Below are positions 23,312-30,543 of a stretch of 43,983 bases of DNA, piece after piece (position 1 is the stretch's first letter; each line of letters starts with the position of its first letter). The notes under the pieces are model-generated. The model did not search any database. It saw only the letters and a list, made by a program, of their open reading frames with translations, and was not told where the DNA came from. The position numbers were made by a program, and so were the translations under genes. This DNA comes from Chlamydiota bacterium (GTDB taxonomy: Bacteria; Chlamydiota; Chlamydiia; Chlamydiales; SM23-39). Location: the NCBI GenBank assembly GCA_013285585.1, contig JABDHH010000009.1:1-43983 (forward strand), in the 5' to 3' direction.

Positions 23312-23896
23312 ATGACAGAAAAACCATCAATGTTTTGGAGTTTTAATAGAGATGTATGTTCAGCGATGAACAACAACCAATTTACGATCGCCGCCCACAG
23401 TTCTTCGGCAAGTGCGTGGGGTACTGCAAATCTGAACTTGAATGAAGATTGGCTGCACCACAGTGAAAATCCTGATACGGGACAGCCTTCGCAAGCTGAA
23501 ATTGATGTGACGGCAATCGCAAACATGACTAATTCTGATGGTACTCCTGATAAAGCGAAGCAACAAGCAGCCATCGATGAGCTTATCACAGGCCCCGACT
23601 TTGCGAACGACGACCAGTGGAGCATGGACTTGATCATTCAGTTACAAGGATTGGTAGGGGGAAGTTACGACAAAGACACCGACAGTTCTCTGCAGTCGAG
23701 CGCCGTTCAGCAGGAAGCAAGCTTGATACAGAGCGATATGGCGAAAGGCACCTCTACTAGCGATAGCGAAATGCAAGCGATGAGCAGCTTGATCGGAAAT
23801 GACGCCTCGGCGATCACTCCGCAATCCAACGCAGGCGACTCGGTGACTGGCGTAATCGGTAACTCTTCAACCGCTCAGGCATCAATTAGCGCATAA
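23312..23896 (+). CDS. Unknown Ser/Asp-rich protein of the translocator operon, 194 aa
   Basis: I do not recognise it. It is low in hydrophobic residues, rich in Ser, Asp, Asn, Ala and Gln, and nearly free of aromatic residues after residue 55. The second half is almost entirely small polar residues (DTDSSLQSSAVQQEASLIQS, then NAGDSVTGVIGNSSTAQASI). An AGGAAG site precedes the ATG by seven bases. A secreted, partly disordered protein is likely. It is followed by an A+T-rich 47-base gap and the CopD-like gene. Confidence 0.7.
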   Translation: MTEKPSMFWSFNRDVCSAMNNNQFTIAAHSSSASAWGTANLNLNEDWLHHSENPDTGQPSQAEIDVTAIANMTNSDGTPDKAKQQAAIDELITGPDFANDDQWSMDLIIQLQGLVGGSYDKDTDSSLQSSAVQQEASLIQSDMAKGTSTSDSEMQAMSSLIGNDASAITPQSNAGDSVTGVIGNSSTAQASISA

Positions 23897-23943
23897 GAGA
23901 TAAGATTTATAAATATAATAATAAAATAAAAAAGGTGTAAATT

Positions 23944-25527
23944 ATGGGTATCAGAAGCCAAAATAATGATAATGAATCGGCCTATTATATAGGTGCTGCG
24001 AAGTCGGACTTGTCCCAAGTCCCGCCTGCTTTCGCTCGCATTCATGCGGACGAAGACAATCTCGACCAGAGTAAACAGAATCAGAACTTTGATGAAAGCG
24101 CCGGCGATATCGCAGAAGCTGCGGAATCTTTGCATGCTCTTGGTTTCAGGGGCTTGGATGATTTGCTCAATTCTACCGATACGTTAGACGAGGAGGCTGA
24201 TGTCGACGCTCCGTACGGGGCAGGCGCATCCAGTTCGGCGGATGAAGCAGACGAATCGGAAGAGGTGGATACCGATACAGGCGCTTTAAGCAGCTCGGCC
24301 ACTGCCCCTTCGGCATCCGGATCGAACGAAAATGCCGTCCCGATGAGTATGGCGGCAGGCATTATCATGGCATTTCTCATGATGATCCAATTTGCAAACG
24401 AGATTAGCCAAGAGCAGAACGAACTGTCGGCCTTGTGGGCAAGAGCAGCGATTGGCATATCGGTTTCTGCTTACCCTCCTGGAAGCACCATTACAGCCGG
24501 AAACGGGTCGACGATCGTAGATGCAGATGGCACGTCGCACGATATCTCGGGCGAGTCCGTCACTATGAATGCGGATGGCAGCATGACGATCGGCGACACG
24601 ACTTATCCTTCTGGAAGCCAACTCATTCTCGGCAACGGCAGCACGGTAACGACACCGGATGGAACGGAATCAGGGATTCCTGAGGGTGCGGTCATCGTTC
24701 TAAATAAAAACGGGGGTTTTTCTACTTACACTACCCAAACGCAGCTAGACGAGAAGGGCAACAAGATTCCAGGCGGCTTAGCCGGAATGTGGTATGCGAA
24801 TGGAGTCGCGGCCGGAGATCAACAAAGAAGGCAATTCCAGGCCCAAGCAACGGCCGATATCATCGGATGCGCGTTCTCCACAGGATCTCTTGCCTTAGGG
24901 GCAGGCGGATGGGTGAAAAACACTATGTTCAGCGGTCCGGATGCAGAGGCGCTAGATGACGCGAAAGCACGCCTGGATGCGCTTAAGAAGGCAACTGGTC
25001 CATCACTCCACGCTCGAAGCACACCTGTCGACATGGATGACTATCCCCTCGACGATCAGATGAAAATTCGAATGCGGAACATAAAACTCGGCATCGACGA
25101 GAACTTCCGCGGGAAGGGACTAGATCCAGAAGAAAGCAGGAGGAATATCGCAGCCGTACAACATCTTTCCAGCACACCCGAGGACTATGAAAAGGCTCTA
25201 AAAGCAGCCAACAAGAAACTCGATGGATTGAATGCGGAAAAGGAAAAAGGAAATCAGGCTCAAAATACGTGGATGAACTTCTTGAACATAGCCAGCCAAG
25301 CAGGCCAGGCTGGATCGAAAGCGTACGCGGATGGAATATCTGCGGATGCCTCTGCGAAGCTGGCGAAATACAAGGCGAACAGCGATATTGGCCAGCAGGT
25401 TTTCGGTCAGACCGATGGCGCCAGAGACAAGGCGTCCCAGCAAGCTCAATCGCAGCACGAACGAGCACAGCAATCCACCTCGCAGATGTTGTCGTCGCTC
25501 CAAGCGATCACAGCTTCAAGGGCTTAA
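23944..25527 (+). CDS. CopD/YopD-like T3SS translocator (SctB candidate) with an inserted beta-rich repeat module
   Basis: The product has 527 residues. The acidic N-terminus (about 1-110) is followed by a hydrophobic helix (MAAGIIMAFLMMIQFANEI, about 136-154) and a polar helix, as in YopD-type translocators. A beta-rich insert follows (about 177-265) with the repeated pattern PPGSTITAGNGST and YPSGSQLILGNGST. A second weakly hydrophobic stretch (about 303-325) and a long Ala/Gln/Ser-rich helical C-terminus (QAGQAGSKAYADGISADASA, then QAQSQHERAQQSTSQMLSS) complete it. The C-terminus is typical of the CopD/IpaC class. It would be exported and inserted in the host membrane with the 25841-28333 product. 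AAAGGTG precedes the ATG. The insert is unlike anything I know in this family. Confidence 0.65.
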   Translation: MGIRSQNNDNESAYYIGAAKSDLSQVPPAFARIHADEDNLDQSKQNQNFDESAGDIAEAAESLHALGFRGLDDLLNSTDTLDEEADVDAPYGAGASSSADEADESEEVDTDTGALSSSATAPSASGSNENAVPMSMAAGIIMAFLMMIQFANEISQEQNELSALWARAAIGISVSAYPPGSTITAGNGSTIVDADGTSHDISGESVTMNADGSMTIGDTTYPSGSQLILGNGSTVTTPDGTESGIPEGAVIVLNKNGGFSTYTTQTQLDEKGNKIPGGLAGMWYANGVAAGDQQRRQFQAQATADIIGCAFSTGSLALGAGGWVKNTMFSGPDAEALDDAKARLDALKKATGPSLHARSTPVDMDDYPLDDQMKIRMRNIKLGIDENFRGKGLDPEESRRNIAAVQHLSSTPEDYEKALKAANKKLDGLNAEKEKGNQAQNTWMNFLNIASQAGQAGSKAYADGISADASAKLAKYKANSDIGQQVFGQTDGARDKASQQAQSQHERAQQSTSQMLSSLQAITASRA

Positions 25528-25548
25528 TCGCCATTCTTCCTTCCTATA

Positions 25549-25580
25549 GAAGCCGCGACTTTACATCGCGGCTTCTTTTT
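25549..25580 (+). terminator. Rho-independent terminator of the translocator operon
   Basis: A perfect 10-bp stem GAAGCCGCGA / TCGCGGCTTC (25549-25558 and 25566-25575) with a seven-base loop is followed by TTTTT. It lies 22 bases after the CopD-like stop codon. Confidence 0.92.
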
Positions 25581-25755
25581 GAAAGACAGGTTTCGCCTAC
25601 AGGGTTATTGATAACATCCTTATATTCAATGAGTTGTGAAATTGTTAAGGCTTGAATAACGGGATCAATTGTTAGTGAAAATAATTATTTTAAATGGTAA
25701 AATAATATTAGAAGAAATAGATAGTTATTGGTTTTATTACAAACTGTTTTGGTTG

Positions 25756-25820
25756 CATTGTTCGGGTGGTTCCCGACAATGAGAATAAAATAATAAAAAG
25801 ATTGGGCGGTCAAGCCGTCC
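25756..25820 (+). promoter_or_regulatory. Two-hairpin leader before the CopB-like translocator gene
   Basis: The first hairpin pairs CATTGTTCGGG with CCCGACAATG (25756-25781, one bulge). The second pairs GGGCGG with CCGTCC (25804-25820, one G-U), leaving 20 bases to the ATG. Neither is followed by a long U-run. The gap 25581-25840 is otherwise A+T-rich and holds no gene. The hairpins could shape translation or stability of the translocator mRNA. Confidence 0.45.
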
Positions 25821-25840
25821 TATAAAAATTGAGGGTATTT

Positions 25841-28333
25841 ATGTCATCAACATCTAGCAGCACCTCCAGCACTGATCAATGTGTACAAGACTATGTACAG
25901 AATATTCAAAACGATTACGAGGAAGGACTCAAGCTTGTTACTGAAATACAAAATGATGAGGATGAATACGCATATGATGAAGAGCAGATTAATGCAACGA
26001 TCCAAGTAGCCCATCACCATCAGCGAGTTGATGGGGAAGATGACGTCATTACATGGACGACTTACACTTCAGAAGCCAAATATAGCGCCACTGAGATCAA
26101 AGCAGCAGGATGGGTCACGGATGCGAATGCAATGCAAACAGACGAACAAAATTGTGAAGATGAGCTCTATTCTATGGGCATGGATGTTTCCGACCTCATG
26201 TCCGAAGTAAAGGCGTTGTCGGCACAAATCCTCACATTGGGACAAGACGATCAAATCAGCGGAGCCGATTTTAAAACCGATCTCCAAGATATCGTCAAAT
26301 ACATGAACTCGATTTTCGATGCGATGAAGCAGGAGATCTTAGTTGAAGAAGACGAAGCGATCTTCGATGCGTGTGTCGCAAATGGCGATACCAGCTCTAC
26401 TGAATTTCAAGAAGCTGAGTCAGGCATGGTGAGCCACGGGTACCAAGAAAATTCCATATTGCAAAATCTTATTTATGAAGTCATGCCGGAAGATTTCAAC
26501 CAGTTCCATCAGGCAAGCGACAACGCGCAGGCGGATAAGAATAACGTCCGTTGGTGGGATGAAATGTTCGGCAACGGCAGCGAACAAGAAAGAGAGGATG
26601 CGGGAATTATCCACAATGCCAACGCAATGATGGACATCATTACTGAGACGATCGAATCTCTCGCGCCTATCTTGAATAACTCGACTCCCGATTTCCAAGA
26701 ACTCGTGATGATGATCGATACAATCGAAAAGCAAGTCCTTGCGATCTTGAATGATGTAAATCTTTCTCCTGCTGAACAGCAACAAGAGATCATGGGGCTT
26801 TTCGTGGTCGTCATGGGGCTCTTGGGTCTTGTGATCCAGTTTGCGGCGAAAGACAAGGCGCAAAACGACAAAGAGATGTCGGATGCTTCGATGAACGCCT
26901 CTAAGACGCAGCTTGTCGATACGCAGATGGAGCAAAAGGAATTCCAATCCAATCAGAAATACGCTGCGGCCATGGGCAAGATCATGAAAGCGGCCGAGAT
27001 TGTCGGAGGAGCTTTGATGACGATCCTGGCGCCCGGGATCGGATCGGCGCTGCTCATGGCGATCGTTACAGCGCTCGAAGCGAGCGGCGTGATGGATAAA
27101 CTCACGAACGCTCTCGCCGATAAGTTAGGCAGCAAGGTCGCCGCGGAGGCGATCGTCGGCGCGCTCGAAGTAGCAGTGACTCTCGGCGGAGGGTTGATCG
27201 CGGACGCACTGATGAAGGCAGCAGAGAAAGCGGCTGTGGCTGCAGCAAAGACAGCGGTTGAAACGGCCGTCGATCAAATCGTCGACCAAACGACAAAAAA
27301 TGCTATCGAAGCCGCTAAAAAAGCGGGAGACGAAGCGGCTGAAGACGCAATCGAAGACACATCTCAAAAAATTAGAACTGTGGCAGACAAAGCCGTTGAA
27401 TCAGCCGCCAAGAAGATGGTCAATCAATTCTTCAAGCAAAATGGCCTTCAGTTGATGTTGCAATTTTGCAAAAACGCCGGGCTGGACGGAACTTCTCAAA
27501 CCATAGCGAGAATGACTGCAAAGGCTGTGAATCAAGCAGCCGAAGAAGCAGCCGTATCTGCAGCCGAAGGCGCGTCGCGGTTGATGCAGATTTTTGGCAA
27601 AGTCTCAGGTTTCACTGCTGAAGAAGACGTCCAATTGAGCAAACTTGCGGATAAAGCTGCGGAGGATTCCGTTGCGCAGTTGACCGGCGCCGAGATCGAA
27701 ACAGGGATGTTCTCGAAGCTGTTCTATCAAGCCGTTGCGGAAATGACCGATTCTAGCGCCGAGGAAGTCGAGGCGACGATGACGGAATTTTCGGAAAGCG
27801 GCCTGGGGAAAAGCTTGAGCAGGGCTACGTGGGCAACCCTCTATGCGACGGGTTCCAATAACCTCCTGGTCGATGGGCTCGCTCCGCTTTTGAAGAAGCA
27901 GCTCAAATTGAGTGATGAGCAATTTCAGAAATTAGTCATGTCTTTCGAAATCCTACAGCAGGTCATGTCGATGATCGCCATGGTCATGGGATCGGGCATG
28001 GCAGAGCAAGTCACCTTGGAAGACACTCCTACCACTTTCTTGAAGATCGCGAACCTTCTCCAAGTTGGCTCTCAAGGGCTGGAAGCCGCGGCCAATTACG
28101 GCAAATTTGTTGCGGACGAAGGTCAAGCCAGATTGGCCGTTCCGATGGCCAAGTCGCAGTTGGTATCTGAAATCCTTGCTACTTTAATGAACGAGATTTC
28201 TAAGCGGCAGCAGTCGGAACAGGAAAGGGACACGCAAGAAGCGAACGGTGTTGCTAAGAGCACCGCTAACCTGGCCGCCGACCTTCACAAGAACGCCGAC
28301 GCATCGGCAAGAGCTTTGCTCGCTGCGGTTTAA
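25841..28333 (+). CDS. CopB/YopB-like T3SS translocator (SctE candidate), 830 aa
   Basis: The architecture matches the large hydrophobic translocators. There is a long polar, acidic N-terminus with a Ser/Thr-rich start (MSSTSSSTSSTDQ). A hydrophobic stretch lies at about 314-335 (GLFVVVMGLLGLVIQFAAK) and a polar helix follows. Then comes a membrane hairpin at about 383-413 (GGALMTILAPGIGSALLMAI) and 435-458 (VGALEVAVTLGGGLIADAL), followed by long Ala-rich coiled-coil segments. A further hydrophobic stretch is at about 697-722. I start it at ATG 25841 (GAGGG site upstream) rather than an in-frame TTG at 25829. It is longer than Chlamydia CopB as I recall it. It has its own leader after the operon terminator and is followed by a family A palindrome 19 bases after the stop. 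Confidence 0.75.
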   Translation: MSSTSSSTSSTDQCVQDYVQNIQNDYEEGLKLVTEIQNDEDEYAYDEEQINATIQVAHHHQRVDGEDDVITWTTYTSEAKYSATEIKAAGWVTDANAMQTDEQNCEDELYSMGMDVSDLMSEVKALSAQILTLGQDDQISGADFKTDLQDIVKYMNSIFDAMKQEILVEEDEAIFDACVANGDTSSTEFQEAESGMVSHGYQENSILQNLIYEVMPEDFNQFHQASDNAQADKNNVRWWDEMFGNGSEQEREDAGIIHNANAMMDIITETIESLAPILNNSTPDFQELVMMIDTIEKQVLAILNDVNLSPAEQQQEIMGLFVVVMGLLGLVIQFAAKDKAQNDKEMSDASMNASKTQLVDTQMEQKEFQSNQKYAAAMGKIMKAAEIVGGALMTILAPGIGSALLMAIVTALEASGVMDKLTNALADKLGSKVAAEAIVGALEVAVTLGGGLIADALMKAAEKAAVAAAKTAVETAVDQIVDQTTKNAIEAAKKAGDEAAEDAIEDTSQKIRTVADKAVESAAKKMVNQFFKQNGLQLMLQFCKNAGLDGTSQTIARMTAKAVNQAAEEAAVSAAEGASRLMQIFGKVSGFTAEEDVQLSKLADKAAEDSVAQLTGAEIETGMFSKLFYQAVAEMTDSSAEEVEATMTEFSESGLGKSLSRATWATLYATGSNNLLVDGLAPLLKKQLKLSDEQFQKLVMSFEILQQVMSMIAMVMGSGMAEQVTLEDTPTTFLKIANLLQVGSQGLEAAANYGKFVADEGQARLAVPMAKSQLVSEILATLMNEISKRQQSEQERDTQEANGVAKSTANLAADLHKNADASARALLAAV

Positions 28334-28352
28334 ATCTAACAAAATCATGTTA

Positions 28353-28512
28353 TACCAAATATCAGAAATAACGTTGGGTTTGGCAAGGAAGCTGCACAAA
28401 TTTTTTGTCTGGAACGAGTGACCATTGCCAGCATGGCAAGGCACGAGTGAAGACGAAAAATTTGTTGCAGAGCTGACGTAGCCAAACCCAACGTTATTTC
28501 TGATATTTGGTA
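28353..28512. repeat. Palindromic element, family A, copy 2 (160 bp)
   Basis: It has the same length and design as copy 1 at 2201-2360. Relative to copy 1, the outer stem reads GTTGGGTTTGGC instead of GTTAAGTTTGGC, and the opposite arm carries the matching change (GCCAAACCCAAC), so pairing is kept. The only central change is in the loop (GCCAGCATGGC). It is flanked by TTA on both sides. It starts 19 bases after the CopB-like stop codon. Confidence 0.95.
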
Positions 28513-28517
28513 TTATA

Positions 28518-28553
28518 TTCTTCGGGGAACTTCCTTCTTCCTTTCCCGAAGAA
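28518..28553. terminator. Possible terminator hairpin between convergent genes
   Basis: A perfect 9-bp stem TTCTTCGGG / CCCGAAGAA with an 18-base loop lies between the converging CopB-like and kinase genes, next to the family A palindrome. No U-run follows on either strand, so terminator function is uncertain. I see no gene in the rest of 28554-28694. Confidence 0.35.
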
Positions 28554-28694
28554 GTTTGATCACTCCCTTTAAGTCCTGATAAACTTAATCCTTTCTCCTG
28601 CTACAGGTACTCATCTGTCGGAAGAACCTGATTTTTTTATAAATCTCCTACAAAAATTAAGTTATTCATAATCAGGTACTTGTGTAAAATGGCG

Positions 28695-30230
28695 TTAAAG
28701 CCTGCGAATCGCGATTAGAGCCGCTTTTTCCTGGGAGAGAGGGGAGAGGTTGGGCAAGGCTTTTGAGGCCAATATCGAGGGTTCTAGAAGGATTGTATCC
28801 GCAAGACGCTCTTCAGCTGCAGGAGACGCCAATTTGAATGAGGTAAAAATCAGAAGATCTCCCATATTCCAGTTCTCATGAGTGACTTCAATCGCCATCT
28901 CCGGCTTTTCGCCTAAGGGGAGATTGGCTGCATCCAGGATGCGCGGTGGGCCGCTTAGAGTGGGGTAGTGCCAAAGCGAGCCGAATTGGCAGGAAGCATA
29001 GGAAAGGACATTCCTCTCGGTATCCAATAGGAGAAAAGCCGCCTGGAACCTCGAGCGGGCAGGATCGTCGGATAAAGCGCCGTTCAAACTTCCCAGGAAA
29101 TCCACCGGGTTGAGGCCCTTTTCCTTAGCGGCGAGCCGAGCCATTCCTCGGAAAGTCGAAGAGCGGAAGAGAGCGTCGGCAACAGGTCCTACCGGTTCGG
29201 CAAGAAGGATCCCCAATTTGGTTGGATATAGGGGAAAAAAATCGAGGTACAGACTGTCGAGGCCCCACCCTGAGCGGAGGGATATGCCGATCTCGGCCTC
29301 GGCCCATAGCGGAGACTTTTGGGGCATCAGGACGGAACGGGTGTTTTCTATCAAATCATACACTTCGCTAGTGAGATCCTCTTCGCCTTTTTCCTGATCC
29401 ATCGTTTTCATGAATTGGGAAAGATCCGAGATGAAATCGACGATATCCTGATAGCGTTTCGATGGGTCGAGTTGAAGGGCTTTCAACACAATGTGCTTCA
29501 AACCACGGGGAAGGAGGGCCGCCTGAATGATTCCATGCGCCAAATGCCCCAAATACAATTCATAAGTAATGATTCCCAGGGAAAAAATATCCGCCCCATA
29601 GGAAGTTTTATCGGGATTTTCCTTTTGTTCCGGACTCATATAATGCGGCGTTCCCATCCTCGACTTTTTTTGCGTGACGTGGTCTTTGTCTTCGGTCGTC
29701 ACTAATTGAGAAATGCCGAAATCGATCAATTTGATGTCTCCCGATTCGGTGATGAGAATATTATCAGGCTTAAGGTCGCGGTGGATGACACCCTGTGAAT
29801 GCAAATGGGCCAAGGCATAGGCCACCTGGAGGATGATTTCCAGAGCCCTCCGGTGCGTAAAGGCTTTCTTTTTGATGAATTCCCTGAGAGAAACGCCTGA
29901 GACGAATTCCATGGCCACAAATAAGCCGTCTTCGTAACGTCCTAATCCATAAAGTTTTACGATGTTTGGGTGGGTGGCCATGTTCAAGATCTTCGCTTCC
30001 CGGAGCAGCCGAGTAACGATTTCCTTATTTTTCAAGTACTTAGGGAGGACGATCTTGACGATGCATGTTTCGCCTGTCTCAGGCCGGACGGCTAAATACA
30101 GAAGGCTCATGCCGCCTACTTTATAAAGGCTTTCAATCTTGTAAGGTCCGATCATTTCCGGAAGCGGCGGCAGCTTACGGCGAGAGGGCTTTTCTTGAGG
30201 TATGGTTCGGGTAGGTTCGAGTTCGGCCAT
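28695..30230 (-). CDS. Pkn5-like Ser/Thr protein kinase fused to a degenerate SpoIIE/PPM-type phosphatase domain
   Basis: The Hanks-type kinase domain (about 28-290) is complete: glycine loop VGGMSLL, ATP lysine in VKIV (K59), helix-C glutamate in LREAK (E78), HRDLKPDN (150-157), DFG (170-172) and GTPHYMSPEQ. The C-terminal 190 residues follow the SpoIIE/RsbU phosphatase pattern: FLGSLNGALSD, FQAAFLLLDTERNVLSYASC, ANLPLGE, GDLLIFTSF. The metal-binding aspartates are lost, because the usual GDxxGHG and YTDG positions read AEPVGPV and FTSF. It should phosphorylate proteins but not dephosphorylate. The 511-residue length is close to Chlamydia Pkn5 (CT673), which lies between cdsQ and cdsC; here that slot is empty, so this may be the relocated pkn5. 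The two FHA domains of CdsD are obvious candidate readers of its products. Confidence 0.85.
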   Translation of the reverse strand: MAELEPTRTIPQEKPSRRKLPPLPEMIGPYKIESLYKVGGMSLLYLAVRPETGETCIVKIVLPKYLKNKEIVTRLLREAKILNMATHPNIVKLYGLGRYEDGLFVAMEFVSGVSLREFIKKKAFTHRRALEIILQVAYALAHLHSQGVIHRDLKPDNILITESGDIKLIDFGISQLVTTEDKDHVTQKKSRMGTPHYMSPEQKENPDKTSYGADIFSLGIITYELYLGHLAHGIIQAALLPRGLKHIVLKALQLDPSKRYQDIVDFISDLSQFMKTMDQEKGEEDLTSEVYDLIENTRSVLMPQKSPLWAEAEIGISLRSGWGLDSLYLDFFPLYPTKLGILLAEPVGPVADALFRSSTFRGMARLAAKEKGLNPVDFLGSLNGALSDDPARSRFQAAFLLLDTERNVLSYASCQFGSLWHYPTLSGPPRILDAANLPLGEKPEMAIEVTHENWNMGDLLIFTSFKLASPAAEERLADTILLEPSILASKALPNLSPLSQEKAALIAIRRL

Positions 30231-30254
30231 ATCTTCCGTATAGGGGAAGAATGG

Positions 30255-30479
30255 TTACTTGCCTAGGGATTTTCGAATTTTGGGGTGGTATTCTAGAAGG
30301 GCTTTTAATTCTTTAAGTTCTTGATTTGCAGAGTCTTTGATAGATTTGTCTTTGGCTTCCAGCTTGACCCGGAGTACCTGGAAGAAAAAACGGAGTTCTT
30401 GCAAGATGGTGGAGATTCTTTGGGTGGAGACTGGCTCGGCCAACAGTTTCTTGAGTGCTGTAAAGTTGTCTATGCTCAT
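30255..30479 (-). CDS. Small helical protein upstream of the kinase
   Basis: A 74-residue, Lys/Glu/Leu-rich, helical protein. LRFFFQVLRVKLEAKDKSI followed by ELKELKALLE resembles the first half of the 19659-20027 product. It ends 24 bases before the kinase ATG, so the two are probably co-transcribed. The clpX stop-side neighbour is 64 A+T-rich bases upstream. By analogy with its relatives beside secreted-looking proteins, it could be the chaperone of a secreted kinase; no direct motif supports this. Confidence 0.7.
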   Translation of the reverse strand: MSIDNFTALKKLLAEPVSTQRISTILQELRFFFQVLRVKLEAKDKSIKDSANQELKELKALLEYHPKIRKSLGK

Positions 30480-30543
30480 ATCATTATTTTAACATTTATA
30501 AATAATAATTTGAACTGTTTTTTATCCCATTATTAAGCTGACT

